A stretch of 64,000 nt of DNA from Gammaproteobacteria bacterium (GTDB taxonomy: Bacteria > Pseudomonadota > Gammaproteobacteria > Ga0077536): contig JAJFJQ010000028.1 of the NCBI GenBank assembly GCA_021773835.1, positions 310,001-374,000 of the forward strand, given 5' to 3'. The translations under genes were made by a program, and so were the position numbers. Of this stretch, positions 1-7,046 are shown piece by piece. How positions within the stretch are numbered: position 1 is the first letter of the stretch; each line of letters opens with the position of its first letter. Below the pieces are notes generated by a model. It had not been told where the DNA came from. It did no database searches and saw nothing but the letters and a program-made list of their open reading frames with translations.

Positions 1-303
1 GATCCCTGGCGGTCGTTCTAATTCACCGACGACAAGGTCTGTTGCGTCCGATTCGGCACCGAATTTATCCCGATATAGGTAATAACCGTCGGCAATGTCC
101 CAGTTGAGCCTCAGCGTACCGTTCGCCTCAAGCACATGGGTAAATTGGAACGCTTCATCTGGATGCAGGAATTCTTGCTCTGAGCCGAAGGCGTTGCTGT
201 CGCCAAGGCGGTCAAGCGCCTCGCGGATGCCAGCACCGGCACTATTGGCGATACCCATCGTCAATGCGATGCATACGCTGATCACTGACGCGCGCCTAAA
301 CAT
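1..303 (-). CDS. dsbD: Thiol:disulfide interchange protein DsbD, N-terminal fragment
   Basis: Partial gene: the ATG is at 303-301 and the reading frame runs off the left edge of the window without a stop (101 codons visible). Residues 1-24 form a signal peptide ending in SAGA. Residues 45-82 carry the pattern of the periplasmic alpha domain of DsbD, including FLHPDEAF and the segment WDIADGYYLYRDKF. In the DsbD family this domain passes electrons from the membrane core to periplasmic DsbC/DsbG and CcmG. The transmembrane and thioredoxin-like domains would lie outside the window. It is divergent from fxsA across 138 bases. The assignment rests on the N-terminal domain only, but the aromatic DGYYLYRD motif is characteristic. 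Confidence 0.82.
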   Translation of the reverse strand, partial: MFRRASVISVCIALTMGIANSAGAGIREALDRLGDSNAFGSEQEFLHPDEAFQFTHVLEANGTLRLNWDIADGYYLYRDKFGAESDATDLVVGELERPPGI

Positions 304-441
304 TCGATTCCGTGCTCTTGTTCCTGGTTCGGTAGGGACCACGATGCCTATCCAGAGTTCATCGCGGAGCCTGATTAACGCGACCCTTCAATTATCGCGG
401 GAGCTATTGTATTCCGACAGCTACGCCCCATATAGTGAGCT

Positions 442-897
442 ATGGCTGCGAACCGAATTTCTCCATTCGCGATCTTGTTGTTTCTGCTGATCAGCATCCC
501 CTTACTCGAAATATACCTCTTGATCTCCGTCGGGCGGGTAATCGGGGCCGGGTCTACCGTGTTGGTAGTGATCGTGACGGCGATAATTGGTGCGTGGCTG
601 TTGCGCTTACAAGGTTTGCATACGCTCGCGAAGGTGCAATCGGCAACCGAGGCCGGCAAATTACCGGCCGTGGAATTAGTCGAAGGCGTGATCTTGCTAG
701 TGTGTGGCGTTGCATTATTAACGCCGGGGTTTTTTACCGATGCAATTGGCTTCATCGCCTTGGTGCCAAACATCCGCGGGCGCGTCGCTGAAGGATTGCT
801 GCGCCACTTTTTGAATCGGCCGGGCGTACATGTCGACATGCGGACCCAGGGGCACCAACCAAATACCATCGAAGGAACTTACCGGCGCGAAGATTAG
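442..897 (+). CDS. fxsA: FxsA family membrane protein
   Basis: 151-residue inner-membrane protein with hydrophobic stretches near residues 8-30, 34-55 and 75-100, and the family-typical LLTPGFFTDAIG segment near residues 92-103. In E. coli, overproduced FxsA relieves exclusion of phage T7 by F; its normal role is unknown. In many gammaproteobacteria fxsA sits just before groES-groEL, but here it is followed after 21 bases by a metallopeptidase gene, so the chaperonin link is lost locally. The start is the ATG after a weak GTGAGC-like site. Confidence 0.85.
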   Translation: MAANRISPFAILLFLLISIPLLEIYLLISVGRVIGAGSTVLVVIVTAIIGAWLLRLQGLHTLAKVQSATEAGKLPAVELVEGVILLVCGVALLTPGFFTDAIGFIALVPNIRGRVAEGLLRHFLNRPGVHVDMRTQGHQPNTIEGTYRRED

Positions 898-918
898 ACG
901 CCTGCTAGTATTTAGGCC

Positions 919-1950
919 ATGGCTGGGCGCGAAAAAAAATACCCTTGGGAAAAGCTAAGCGATGATGCGTTACTCGATACTCGCTTTTGCGATCTTAATC
1001 TTCGACTTGAAAATACGCCGCTCGCTGAACGCACGCAACGCCTGAATTGCGAGTTAGAGCGTCGGAAGATCGTATTTCGTCCGCACTTTTGGTTATCCGA
1101 AGAATGGTTTTCCCCTGACGGAGTGCCAGGGGTCGCGATCCCTTTTTATCTCGCGCATCCGCGCTTGTCCAAGCTCGAATACCAGCAAATGTTCGAAGTG
1201 GAAGGCGGCACCGAACGTTGGTGCATGCAATTGTTGCGGCACGAAACCGGACACGCCATCGACACCGCCTATCGGCTCCATCGGCGTAAAGTTTGGCGCA
1301 AATCATTCGGCGCCTTTACCCGTCGCTACCCGAAGTACTATACGCCACGGCCACAAAGTCGCAGTTACGTACTGCATTTAGATTGGTGGTACACACAAAG
1401 CCACCCAGCAGAAGACTACGCCGAAACGTTCGCGGTATGGCTGAAACCAGGATCCAAGTGGCGCAAGGACTATGCCGAGTGGCCTGCGCTTAGAAAGCTC
1501 CAGGCGGTCGACGCAATGATGACCTCCATCGCTGGAACGACCGCACCGGTGCGCAGCCGACGCCAGGTCGACCCCTTATCGAAAAACACCAAAACCTTGC
1601 GCCAGCATTACGCGGAGAAGCGGCGTCATTACGGCATTCAGGTGCCGGCATTCTACGACGGCGATTTGCAGCGAGTGTTCTGTCGCAATCCGACGCGCAG
1701 TAAAAAACGTCGCTCCGCGGCTGCGTTTTTACGCCGCTCCACGCCTGAGTTATGCCAGCTATGCGCGCACGGCACCGGCGAACCGCCCTATATGATCGAA
1801 CAGCTGATCCAAGAAATGGTGCGCCGCTGTCGTGAAATGAAACTCTATGTTGATGCACCAGAACGCCAAGTAATGCTCGACGTGGCGGTATTGATAACCG
1901 TTCTAACGGTCAATTACCTACACAAAGCGCACCACAAGGTGCCAGTATGA
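919..1950 (+). CDS. Putative zinc metallopeptidase paired with an ATP-grasp enzyme
   Basis: 343-residue soluble protein without signal peptide. It contains the zincin motif HETGH at residues 108-112 (His108, Glu109, His112) and, about 55 residues later, HPAEDYAETFAVWL (162-175). Glu165 or Glu169 could be the third zinc ligand. This matches the family usually annotated as putative zinc-binding metallopeptidase. The C-terminal 150 residues are basic and cysteine-containing (RSKKRRS, ELCQLC) and unrecognised. The stop overlaps the ATG of the next gene by 4 bases (ATGA), which implies translational coupling. Substrate unknown; catalysis is inferred from the motif alone. Confidence 0.7.
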   Translation: MAGREKKYPWEKLSDDALLDTRFCDLNLRLENTPLAERTQRLNCELERRKIVFRPHFWLSEEWFSPDGVPGVAIPFYLAHPRLSKLEYQQMFEVEGGTERWCMQLLRHETGHAIDTAYRLHRRKVWRKSFGAFTRRYPKYYTPRPQSRSYVLHLDWWYTQSHPAEDYAETFAVWLKPGSKWRKDYAEWPALRKLQAVDAMMTSIAGTTAPVRSRRQVDPLSKNTKTLRQHYAEKRRHYGIQVPAFYDGDLQRVFCRNPTRSKKRRSAAAFLRRSTPELCQLCAHGTGEPPYMIEQLIQEMVRRCREMKLYVDAPERQVMLDVAVLITVLTVNYLHKAHHKVPV

Positions 1951-2966
1951 AAAGCTTACGGATCCTTGTCTTGGTACATGAAGACCTGATCCCGCCCGCA
2001 AGCATCCAGGGCTATCCGGACGAAGAAATCGTTCAATGGAAGACCGAATACGATGTCGTTACAACGCTTGAGCAACTCGGACACGACGTCAAAGTGCTTG
2101 GCGTGCGCGCCGATTTAGGGGTGATTCGCGAGGCATTAATCGAGTTTAAACCGGACATTGCCTTCAATCTGCTCGAAGAGTTTCACGACAACCCGCTCTA
2201 CGACCACCATGTCGCCGGCTATCTCGAGCTGATGCAACAATGCTACACGGGCTGCAACCCGCGCGGTCTACTGATCGCCCACGATAAGGCGCTATCAAAG
2301 AAAATATTGACCTACCATCGCATCCGGGTACCCAAATTTGCCGTCTATCCGCGAGGACGCAAACCACGCTTGCCAAGCAAGCTGAGCTATCCCTTGATCG
2401 TGAAATCCTTGTACGAGGAAGGATCTTACGGGATATCGCAGGCCTCGATTGTACACACGGCCGAAAAATGTCTAGAACGGGTCCAATATTTGCACGAAAA
2501 GTTGCGAACTCCGGTGATTGTCGAGGAATTCGTTGAAGGGCGAGAGCTCTACCTGTCGATTATCGGGAACCAGCGAGTCGAGGTACTACCGTTGGTCGAA
2601 TTGACGTTCGGCAACCTCCCAGACGGGGCCTATCCGATCGCGACCTCCAAGATAAAGTGGGACTGGAAGTATCAGCAGGAACGAGAAATCGAGCTCAAGA
2701 TCCCGACCGATCTCGACGAGGCGGTATTGAGAAAGCTGAAGCGCCTTGGGCGGCGGATTTATCGGGTTTTGGACCTAACGGGCTACGCGCGGATTGACGT
2801 CCGATTACGCGACAATGGGGAAGTATACGTGCTCGAGGCAAATGCGAACCCAGATATCGGCTATGGCGAGGAATTATCGGTGGCGGCCGAGGCCGTGGGG
2901 ATTGAGTATCCGCAATTGCTACAAAAAATCGTGGGCCTTGGGCTTCGCTACCATCAGGTCACCTAA
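1947..2966 (+). CDS. ATP-grasp ligase (D-Ala-D-Ala ligase/RimK-like)
   Basis: 339-residue protein with ATP-grasp architecture: an N-terminal Rossmann-like half (RILVLVHEDL, residues 5-14), the middle subdomain with IVKSLYEEGSYG near 150-163, the substrate/ATP segment VEEFVEGRELYLS near 191-203, and the metal-binding end DVRLRDNGEVYVLEANANP near 283-300, where the Asp, Glu and Asn fit the usual Mg ligands. ATP-grasp enzymes form amide or peptide bonds through an acyl phosphate. It is not Ddl: it lacks the Ddl gene context and starts in an overlap with a metallopeptidase. A peptide or amino-acid ligation whose product is handled by the peptidase is a plausible inference; substrates cannot be read from sequence. 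Confidence 0.75.
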   Translation: MKSLRILVLVHEDLIPPASIQGYPDEEIVQWKTEYDVVTTLEQLGHDVKVLGVRADLGVIREALIEFKPDIAFNLLEEFHDNPLYDHHVAGYLELMQQCYTGCNPRGLLIAHDKALSKKILTYHRIRVPKFAVYPRGRKPRLPSKLSYPLIVKSLYEEGSYGISQASIVHTAEKCLERVQYLHEKLRTPVIVEEFVEGRELYLSIIGNQRVEVLPLVELTFGNLPDGAYPIATSKIKWDWKYQQEREIELKIPTDLDEAVLRKLKRLGRRIYRVLDLTGYARIDVRLRDNGEVYVLEANANPDIGYGEELSVAAEAVGIEYPQLLQKIVGLGLRYHQVT

Positions 2967-3019
2967 GCAACGGTCTGTGAGGGTCCATCGTGGGCACTCT
3001 TTCACAGAGCTACCGGCGT

Positions 3020-3060
3020 TAGCGGAACATGTTGATAAATTACAACACATGCCTCCGCTA
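3020..3060. repeat. Imperfect inverted repeat upstream of the Slam-like gene
   Basis: Outer arms TAGCGGA (3020-3026) and TCCGCTA (3054-3060) are exact complements. Inner arms TGTTG (3030-3034) and CAACA (3043-3047) close an AT loop. It lies in the 202-base gap between the ATP-grasp gene and the GTG start at 3169. There is no T-tract, so an operator or mRNA structure is as likely as a terminator. Confidence 0.4.
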
Positions 3061-3168
3061 TGTCGTTCTATGTGCACATTTATGAATAGCACGACCGTGG
3101 CAATTGTGGGACAATCCTCGGCCTATTCCACCAGATTGCGATACGCGTCCATTATCGGAGGGGCCGGA

Positions 3169-4524
3169 GTGCCACAATCGACCGTCATGCGTTTCCTCTT
3201 CTTCATCGCACTAGCCCTCAGCTCGAGCATGGTTTGCGCGGCCGATGAAATCATTCGCCAAGCACAAGCCTTGGTTGATAAAGGCCAACCGCAAGCCGCT
3301 TATGAACTGCTCAAACCGATGGAAGAAGCGCGCGCCGGAGACCCGGAGTTCGATTACATCTATGGGCTTTCCGCACTCGATTCGGGCCGCCCGCTTGAAG
3401 CCGTCTTCGCGCTTGAACGCACGATAGACGCCGCGCCCGAAAACGGACCGGCCCGCGCCGAACTAGCACGAGCCTATCTCGCACTTGGAGATACAGACGA
3501 AGCAAAGGGTGAATTCGACAAGCTCAAGGACATGGATCTGCCATCGGACGTTGAGCGCACCATCGATAGCTACATCTCGTCGATCGATCAGTATCATGAT
3601 AGGTCGCGTTTGCGTTACCGGCCCTACGTTAAGATGGGGCTTGGCTACGACACGAACGTGAATAGCGCGACCGACCAAAACATTATCGCGGTGCCAGCAC
3701 TCGGCGGCTTAGCATTCAACTTGACCGACAGCTCGCGCGAATCCGACTCGCCGATCTGGGATCTTGGGGCAGGACTCAGGATCACCTCGCCGCTGGACTA
3801 TGCCAAGGGTCTCAGCCTATTCATTAACGGCGAGATCGATCATCGCCTCGCGCTCGATGAGGCGGACTTTTCGGCACTGTTGGCCAATGGTCAGGTTGGC
3901 ATTAACTGGCGTCGCAACGAGCGCAATCAGTTTCGATTCTCACTCGACGGCAATACGGTAAGGGTGGAAGGATCGAGTGCCGTGCGCAGCGACCGCGAAG
4001 TCATCGGCACCAGCGGCCAGTGGCAATACACCATGGACGAGGCGAATCAATTCACCCTGTTCGGACAGGCCTCACTGGTGCGCTATCCCGAACAGCGCGT
4101 GCGTGACGTTAATCGCTACACCGGTGGCGTCGGTTGGGGACATGCCTTTCTTGGCGCTGCCTTTGACCCGGTCATATTCATCAGCGCCTTTGGCGGCATT
4201 GAAGATGAGAAAAGCGAATCGCGCGGAAACCATTTTTCACGCGACTTCTTTGGTGTGCGCGGCGGGGGCCAGATCCGGATCAGAAGTAGAGGTACGCTGT
4301 TCGGCACCATCACCTTCCAGGCGAGCAACTACAACGGTACCGACCCGACCTTTCTCGATACCCGTGACGACGACTTCATCGACTTCAATGCCGGCTATCG
4401 CTATCAGTTCGACCGCAACTGGAGCGTGTCGCCGACGGTTGCCTACAACAATAACGACTCGAACTTCGCCACCAGCGACTATGACCGAGTAGAAGTTATG
4501 GTCATGGTGCGCAACGATTTTTGA
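3169..4524 (+). CDS. Slam-like outer-membrane protein: TPR domain plus beta-barrel
   Basis: 451 residues from a GTG at 3169, chosen because GGAGGGG (3157-3163) sits 5 bases upstream; an ATG at 3187 is the alternative, and longer in-frame starts back to 2794 overlap the ATP-grasp gene. Residues 1-24 are a signal peptide ending VCA. Residues 26-125 form TPR-like helices (ALVDKGQPQAAYELL, ARAELARAYLALGDTDEA). From about 148 to the end there are alternating amphipathic strands beginning YVKMGLGYDTNVN and ending in a terminal Phe (VRNDF), typical of outer-membrane barrels. TPR followed by a DUF560-type barrel is the plan of surface lipoprotein assembly modifiers (Slam, type XI secretion). The next gene, 16 bases on, may encode its cargo. 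Exact family unproven. Confidence 0.65.
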   Translation: MPQSTVMRFLFFIALALSSSMVCAADEIIRQAQALVDKGQPQAAYELLKPMEEARAGDPEFDYIYGLSALDSGRPLEAVFALERTIDAAPENGPARAELARAYLALGDTDEAKGEFDKLKDMDLPSDVERTIDSYISSIDQYHDRSRLRYRPYVKMGLGYDTNVNSATDQNIIAVPALGGLAFNLTDSSRESDSPIWDLGAGLRITSPLDYAKGLSLFINGEIDHRLALDEADFSALLANGQVGINWRRNERNQFRFSLDGNTVRVEGSSAVRSDREVIGTSGQWQYTMDEANQFTLFGQASLVRYPEQRVRDVNRYTGGVGWGHAFLGAAFDPVIFISAFGGIEDEKSESRGNHFSRDFFGVRGGGQIRIRSRGTLFGTITFQASNYNGTDPTFLDTRDDDFIDFNAGYRYQFDRNWSVSPTVAYNNNDSNFATSDYDRVEVMVMVRNDF

Positions 4525-4540
4525 GCGAAGGTAACGGCCC

Positions 4541-6946
4541 ATGAAAACATTCCGCCTGACGTTCATCACACTCACCGCGCTACTGTTCGCGGCAAACGGT
4601 TTACAAGCTCACGCCGCCGCCCATGCCGCCAAGATCGTCTATGCCTTCGGCCAAGTCCAAGCCCTCGGTGTCAGCGGCAAAGGGCGCCAGGTACGCAAGG
4701 GCGACCAGATCTTCCCTGGCGAAACAGTCGCAACTGTCCGAGGGCGCGCACAAATAAAATTCACTGACGGCGGCTTCGCCTCATTGCAGCCGAATACGCA
4801 GTACAAGATCGACGACTACAATTTTGAGGGCGAGGCCGACGGCAAGGAACGCAGCTTTCTAAGCCTTATCAAGGGTAGCGTGCGACTTGTCACTGGGGTG
4901 ATTGGCAGAGCCAACCGCAACAACTTTCGTCTGAAAACCAAGGTTGCAACGATCGGCATTCGCGGCACCTTAGGCAAAGCCAGCCATTGCGATAGCGACT
5001 GCGGAAATCTACCTGTTGGCACCTACATGCAAGGCTATGGCGGTAAGTGGCTTCTAAACTCAGGCAGCTTTTCCGGCCTAGTCGAATCCGGAGACGCCTA
5101 TCTATGTAACGGCGCCACTTGCAACCAGGTGCAAGGTGGGATTGTGCAACGTGAAGACGTTGGCGAATTTGAGGACGAGGAAGAAGACGAAGACCGGTAT
5201 CAGCAAGGCCAACAAGTCGACGGGGACGGGGTTCTTTGTGATCTCGGCGGCGCCTGTGGCGACAGCCTCGTATTGCTCGACCAGGTCGGCGCGCTCGCAT
5301 TTCAGGGCTCGCCCGGTGATGCGTCATCCGGACCGTTGATCGTGGTGACGTCGGCAAGCGGGCCAATCGCCGGTTTATTCTTTGAGGAGGACTCCGACGG
5401 CGAACATGTTCGATTGGAAACGATCAATATCGATCTCTTTCGCGCCGCTCTCAATGCATTTCCTGATGCGGATGTTGTGTCTGTCGGCAATTTAATCCTA
5501 GACGAGGTCGATCCGGAGATACTTGCTGACTTGCGCGCTATGCCCGCGTCGGTCGCGCCGGAGGATTTCGGACCAACCTCCGACGGCTTACTCACCAAGG
5601 GTCGCTGGACCAATGGTTATGTACTAGAAGTCGAAGCATGGCTCGATTCCGAAGACGTGGAGGTAACGCTTCGGAATTTGACCGATTTTCAAAGCGAACA
5701 TTTTATCTATGGGACACAGCCTGGGGAGATGCCGACTGGCGGCAGCGCCAGCTACCATTTCACCGGTAGTACGTTTTCGACTGCGACCGACGGGTCCAGC
5801 ATTGGCGAGGGCGTAACCGACGGCATGCTGACCTGGGATTTCGGGCTGGCGAGCGGTACGGTTGATTTCGACGTCGTGCACGGCCCAGAAACGTTTGATG
5901 TTAGCGGGACGATCGAGACCTCTGGCGTACATACATTTTTTGAAGACTCGGTATCCGCGTTGTCAAGCGGCATGTCTTATTCGGTGTTTTTACACGGGGT
6001 TTTCGCGGGCCCGAATCCCGGGGGGGCACCGAATGCAGCGGGTCTGTCCTATGTGATCGACATGTTCTCATCGCGCGGCTACGACCTTATCGGTACGGCA
6101 GGCTTCGGCTTGTGGGCGGATGATTCTACGTCGACGGCAGTTGTTACCGGCGTCATCGGCCCCGCGCCGACCGGCACTTACATCGCCGCCGGCCATGCCT
6201 TCGGGGATGGCTTCGTGAACAACAGTAATAGTTGGGATTTTATTGTTGGCGGTGCAAACACCGCTACGTTGATAGATTGGAGCGTCAAAGATTTTTTCGC
6301 GTCCACGTCTGATTTTGTATGCACCCCGAGCTGTAGTTTCGATTCGGGTACTGCGACCCAGGTCGAGTCTGGAAGCGTTGCGAGTATCGGTGCATCTTGG
6401 GTGGGTTGGGGACCCGGCCACACGTTCGTACACCCCGGCTTTGTATCTCCCCTTGGGCGTGCTCACGTGGTCAAACTCGATGCGCCGGCGACTCCGCTCC
6501 CGACCGGGGTGATGGGCACTTATACGTTGGGGGTTGGGGGTGGTACTGGTGCGACCACTCCGACAATGAACTCTGGGCCGGGCGGCGCGACCTTCGAAGT
6601 AGCGTCAAGCTCCACGCACACCTTGGTCGCAAACTTCGTCACCGGCAACCTGTCTTCCGTGCACGATATAGCCTTCCCAAGCGGCACGCTCGTGCATCTG
6701 CAGGGTAGCGTTGTCGGCGCCGCACTCGGCGTCCAGAACGTGATCAATTACAACCCTGCTCTAAGTACTATCACCGGCGTCGGCTGTACCGGATGCATAT
6801 TTGGCCACGACCATTTTACCTTCGGCGGTGTTGGTGCGACCCACGTCGTCGGTGCTGGGCAATTTAATACCAGTGGCGCTTCTACGGACGAGATAGCAGG
6901 CGCTTTCACCTTTATCCTTCCGGGGTCCCTCGCGCCCTATCCGTGA
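4541..6946 (+). CDS. Exported FecR-domain protein with two TbpB-like barrel segments
   Basis: 801 residues. A signal peptide (1-29, ending HAAAHA, no lipobox cysteine) is followed by a FecR-type domain (about 45-165) with GDQIFPGETVAT, FTDGGFASLQPNTQY and KVATIGIRGT. A very acidic linker follows (208-220). The Gly/Thr/Ser-rich remainder appears to contain two similar units. The first, near 396-490, starts MPTGGSASYHFTGS and ends AGPNPGGAPNAAGLSYVI; the second, near 652-801, starts LPTGVMGTYTLG and ends in GQFNTSGASTDEIAGAF. Both resemble the C-terminal eight-strand barrel of TbpB-type proteins, which Slam translocons recognise. This is not a sigma-factor regulator of the FecI/FecR kind: it has no transmembrane anchor and no sigma gene nearby. 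It is probably co-transcribed with the upstream barrel protein. Function unknown. Confidence 0.65.
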   Translation: MKTFRLTFITLTALLFAANGLQAHAAAHAAKIVYAFGQVQALGVSGKGRQVRKGDQIFPGETVATVRGRAQIKFTDGGFASLQPNTQYKIDDYNFEGEADGKERSFLSLIKGSVRLVTGVIGRANRNNFRLKTKVATIGIRGTLGKASHCDSDCGNLPVGTYMQGYGGKWLLNSGSFSGLVESGDAYLCNGATCNQVQGGIVQREDVGEFEDEEEDEDRYQQGQQVDGDGVLCDLGGACGDSLVLLDQVGALAFQGSPGDASSGPLIVVTSASGPIAGLFFEEDSDGEHVRLETINIDLFRAALNAFPDADVVSVGNLILDEVDPEILADLRAMPASVAPEDFGPTSDGLLTKGRWTNGYVLEVEAWLDSEDVEVTLRNLTDFQSEHFIYGTQPGEMPTGGSASYHFTGSTFSTATDGSSIGEGVTDGMLTWDFGLASGTVDFDVVHGPETFDVSGTIETSGVHTFFEDSVSALSSGMSYSVFLHGVFAGPNPGGAPNAAGLSYVIDMFSSRGYDLIGTAGFGLWADDSTSTAVVTGVIGPAPTGTYIAAGHAFGDGFVNNSNSWDFIVGGANTATLIDWSVKDFFASTSDFVCTPSCSFDSGTATQVESGSVASIGASWVGWGPGHTFVHPGFVSPLGRAHVVKLDAPATPLPTGVMGTYTLGVGGGTGATTPTMNSGPGGATFEVASSSTHTLVANFVTGNLSSVHDIAFPSGTLVHLQGSVVGAALGVQNVINYNPALSTITGVGCTGCIFGHDHFTFGGVGATHVVGAGQFNTSGASTDEIAGAFTFILPGSLAPYP

Positions 6947-7012
6947 GTCGTAGCGGAGTGTCCATCTACCCATTGGTTATGCGACTAGAACGGCAACGGG
7001 TAATTCGGTCTA

Positions 7013-7030
7013 CTTAAATTTAGATTTAAG
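7013..7030. repeat. Perfect 7-bp palindrome before glnE
   Basis: CTTAAAT (7013-7019), a 4-base spacer TTAG, then ATTTAAG (7024-7030). It lies 16 bases upstream of the glnE start codon in an AT-rich patch. It could be an operator or simply part of the promoter/leader; no T-tract follows. Confidence 0.35.
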
Positions 7031-7046
7031 CCGAGGCGCAACGCCA

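Noticed and set aside
95-490. 131-codon plus-strand open frame
   Set aside because: Antisense to the dsbD N-terminus and overlapping the fxsA start; no domain or ribosome site.
2794-3168. In-frame N-terminal extension of the Slam-like gene back to 2794
   Set aside because: It overlaps the 3' end of the ATP-grasp gene, has no signal-peptide character, and the GGAGGGG site plus signal peptide place the start at 3169.
4890-5366. 158-codon antisense open frame inside the FecR-domain gene (also 6068-6466)
   Set aside because: Composition is that of a complement of the coding strand; the plus-strand gene has signal peptide and domain structure.
4541-6946. FecI/FecR-type sigma regulation system
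   Set aside because: No ECF sigma gene or TonB receptor nearby, and the FecR-domain protein is exported without a membrane anchor.
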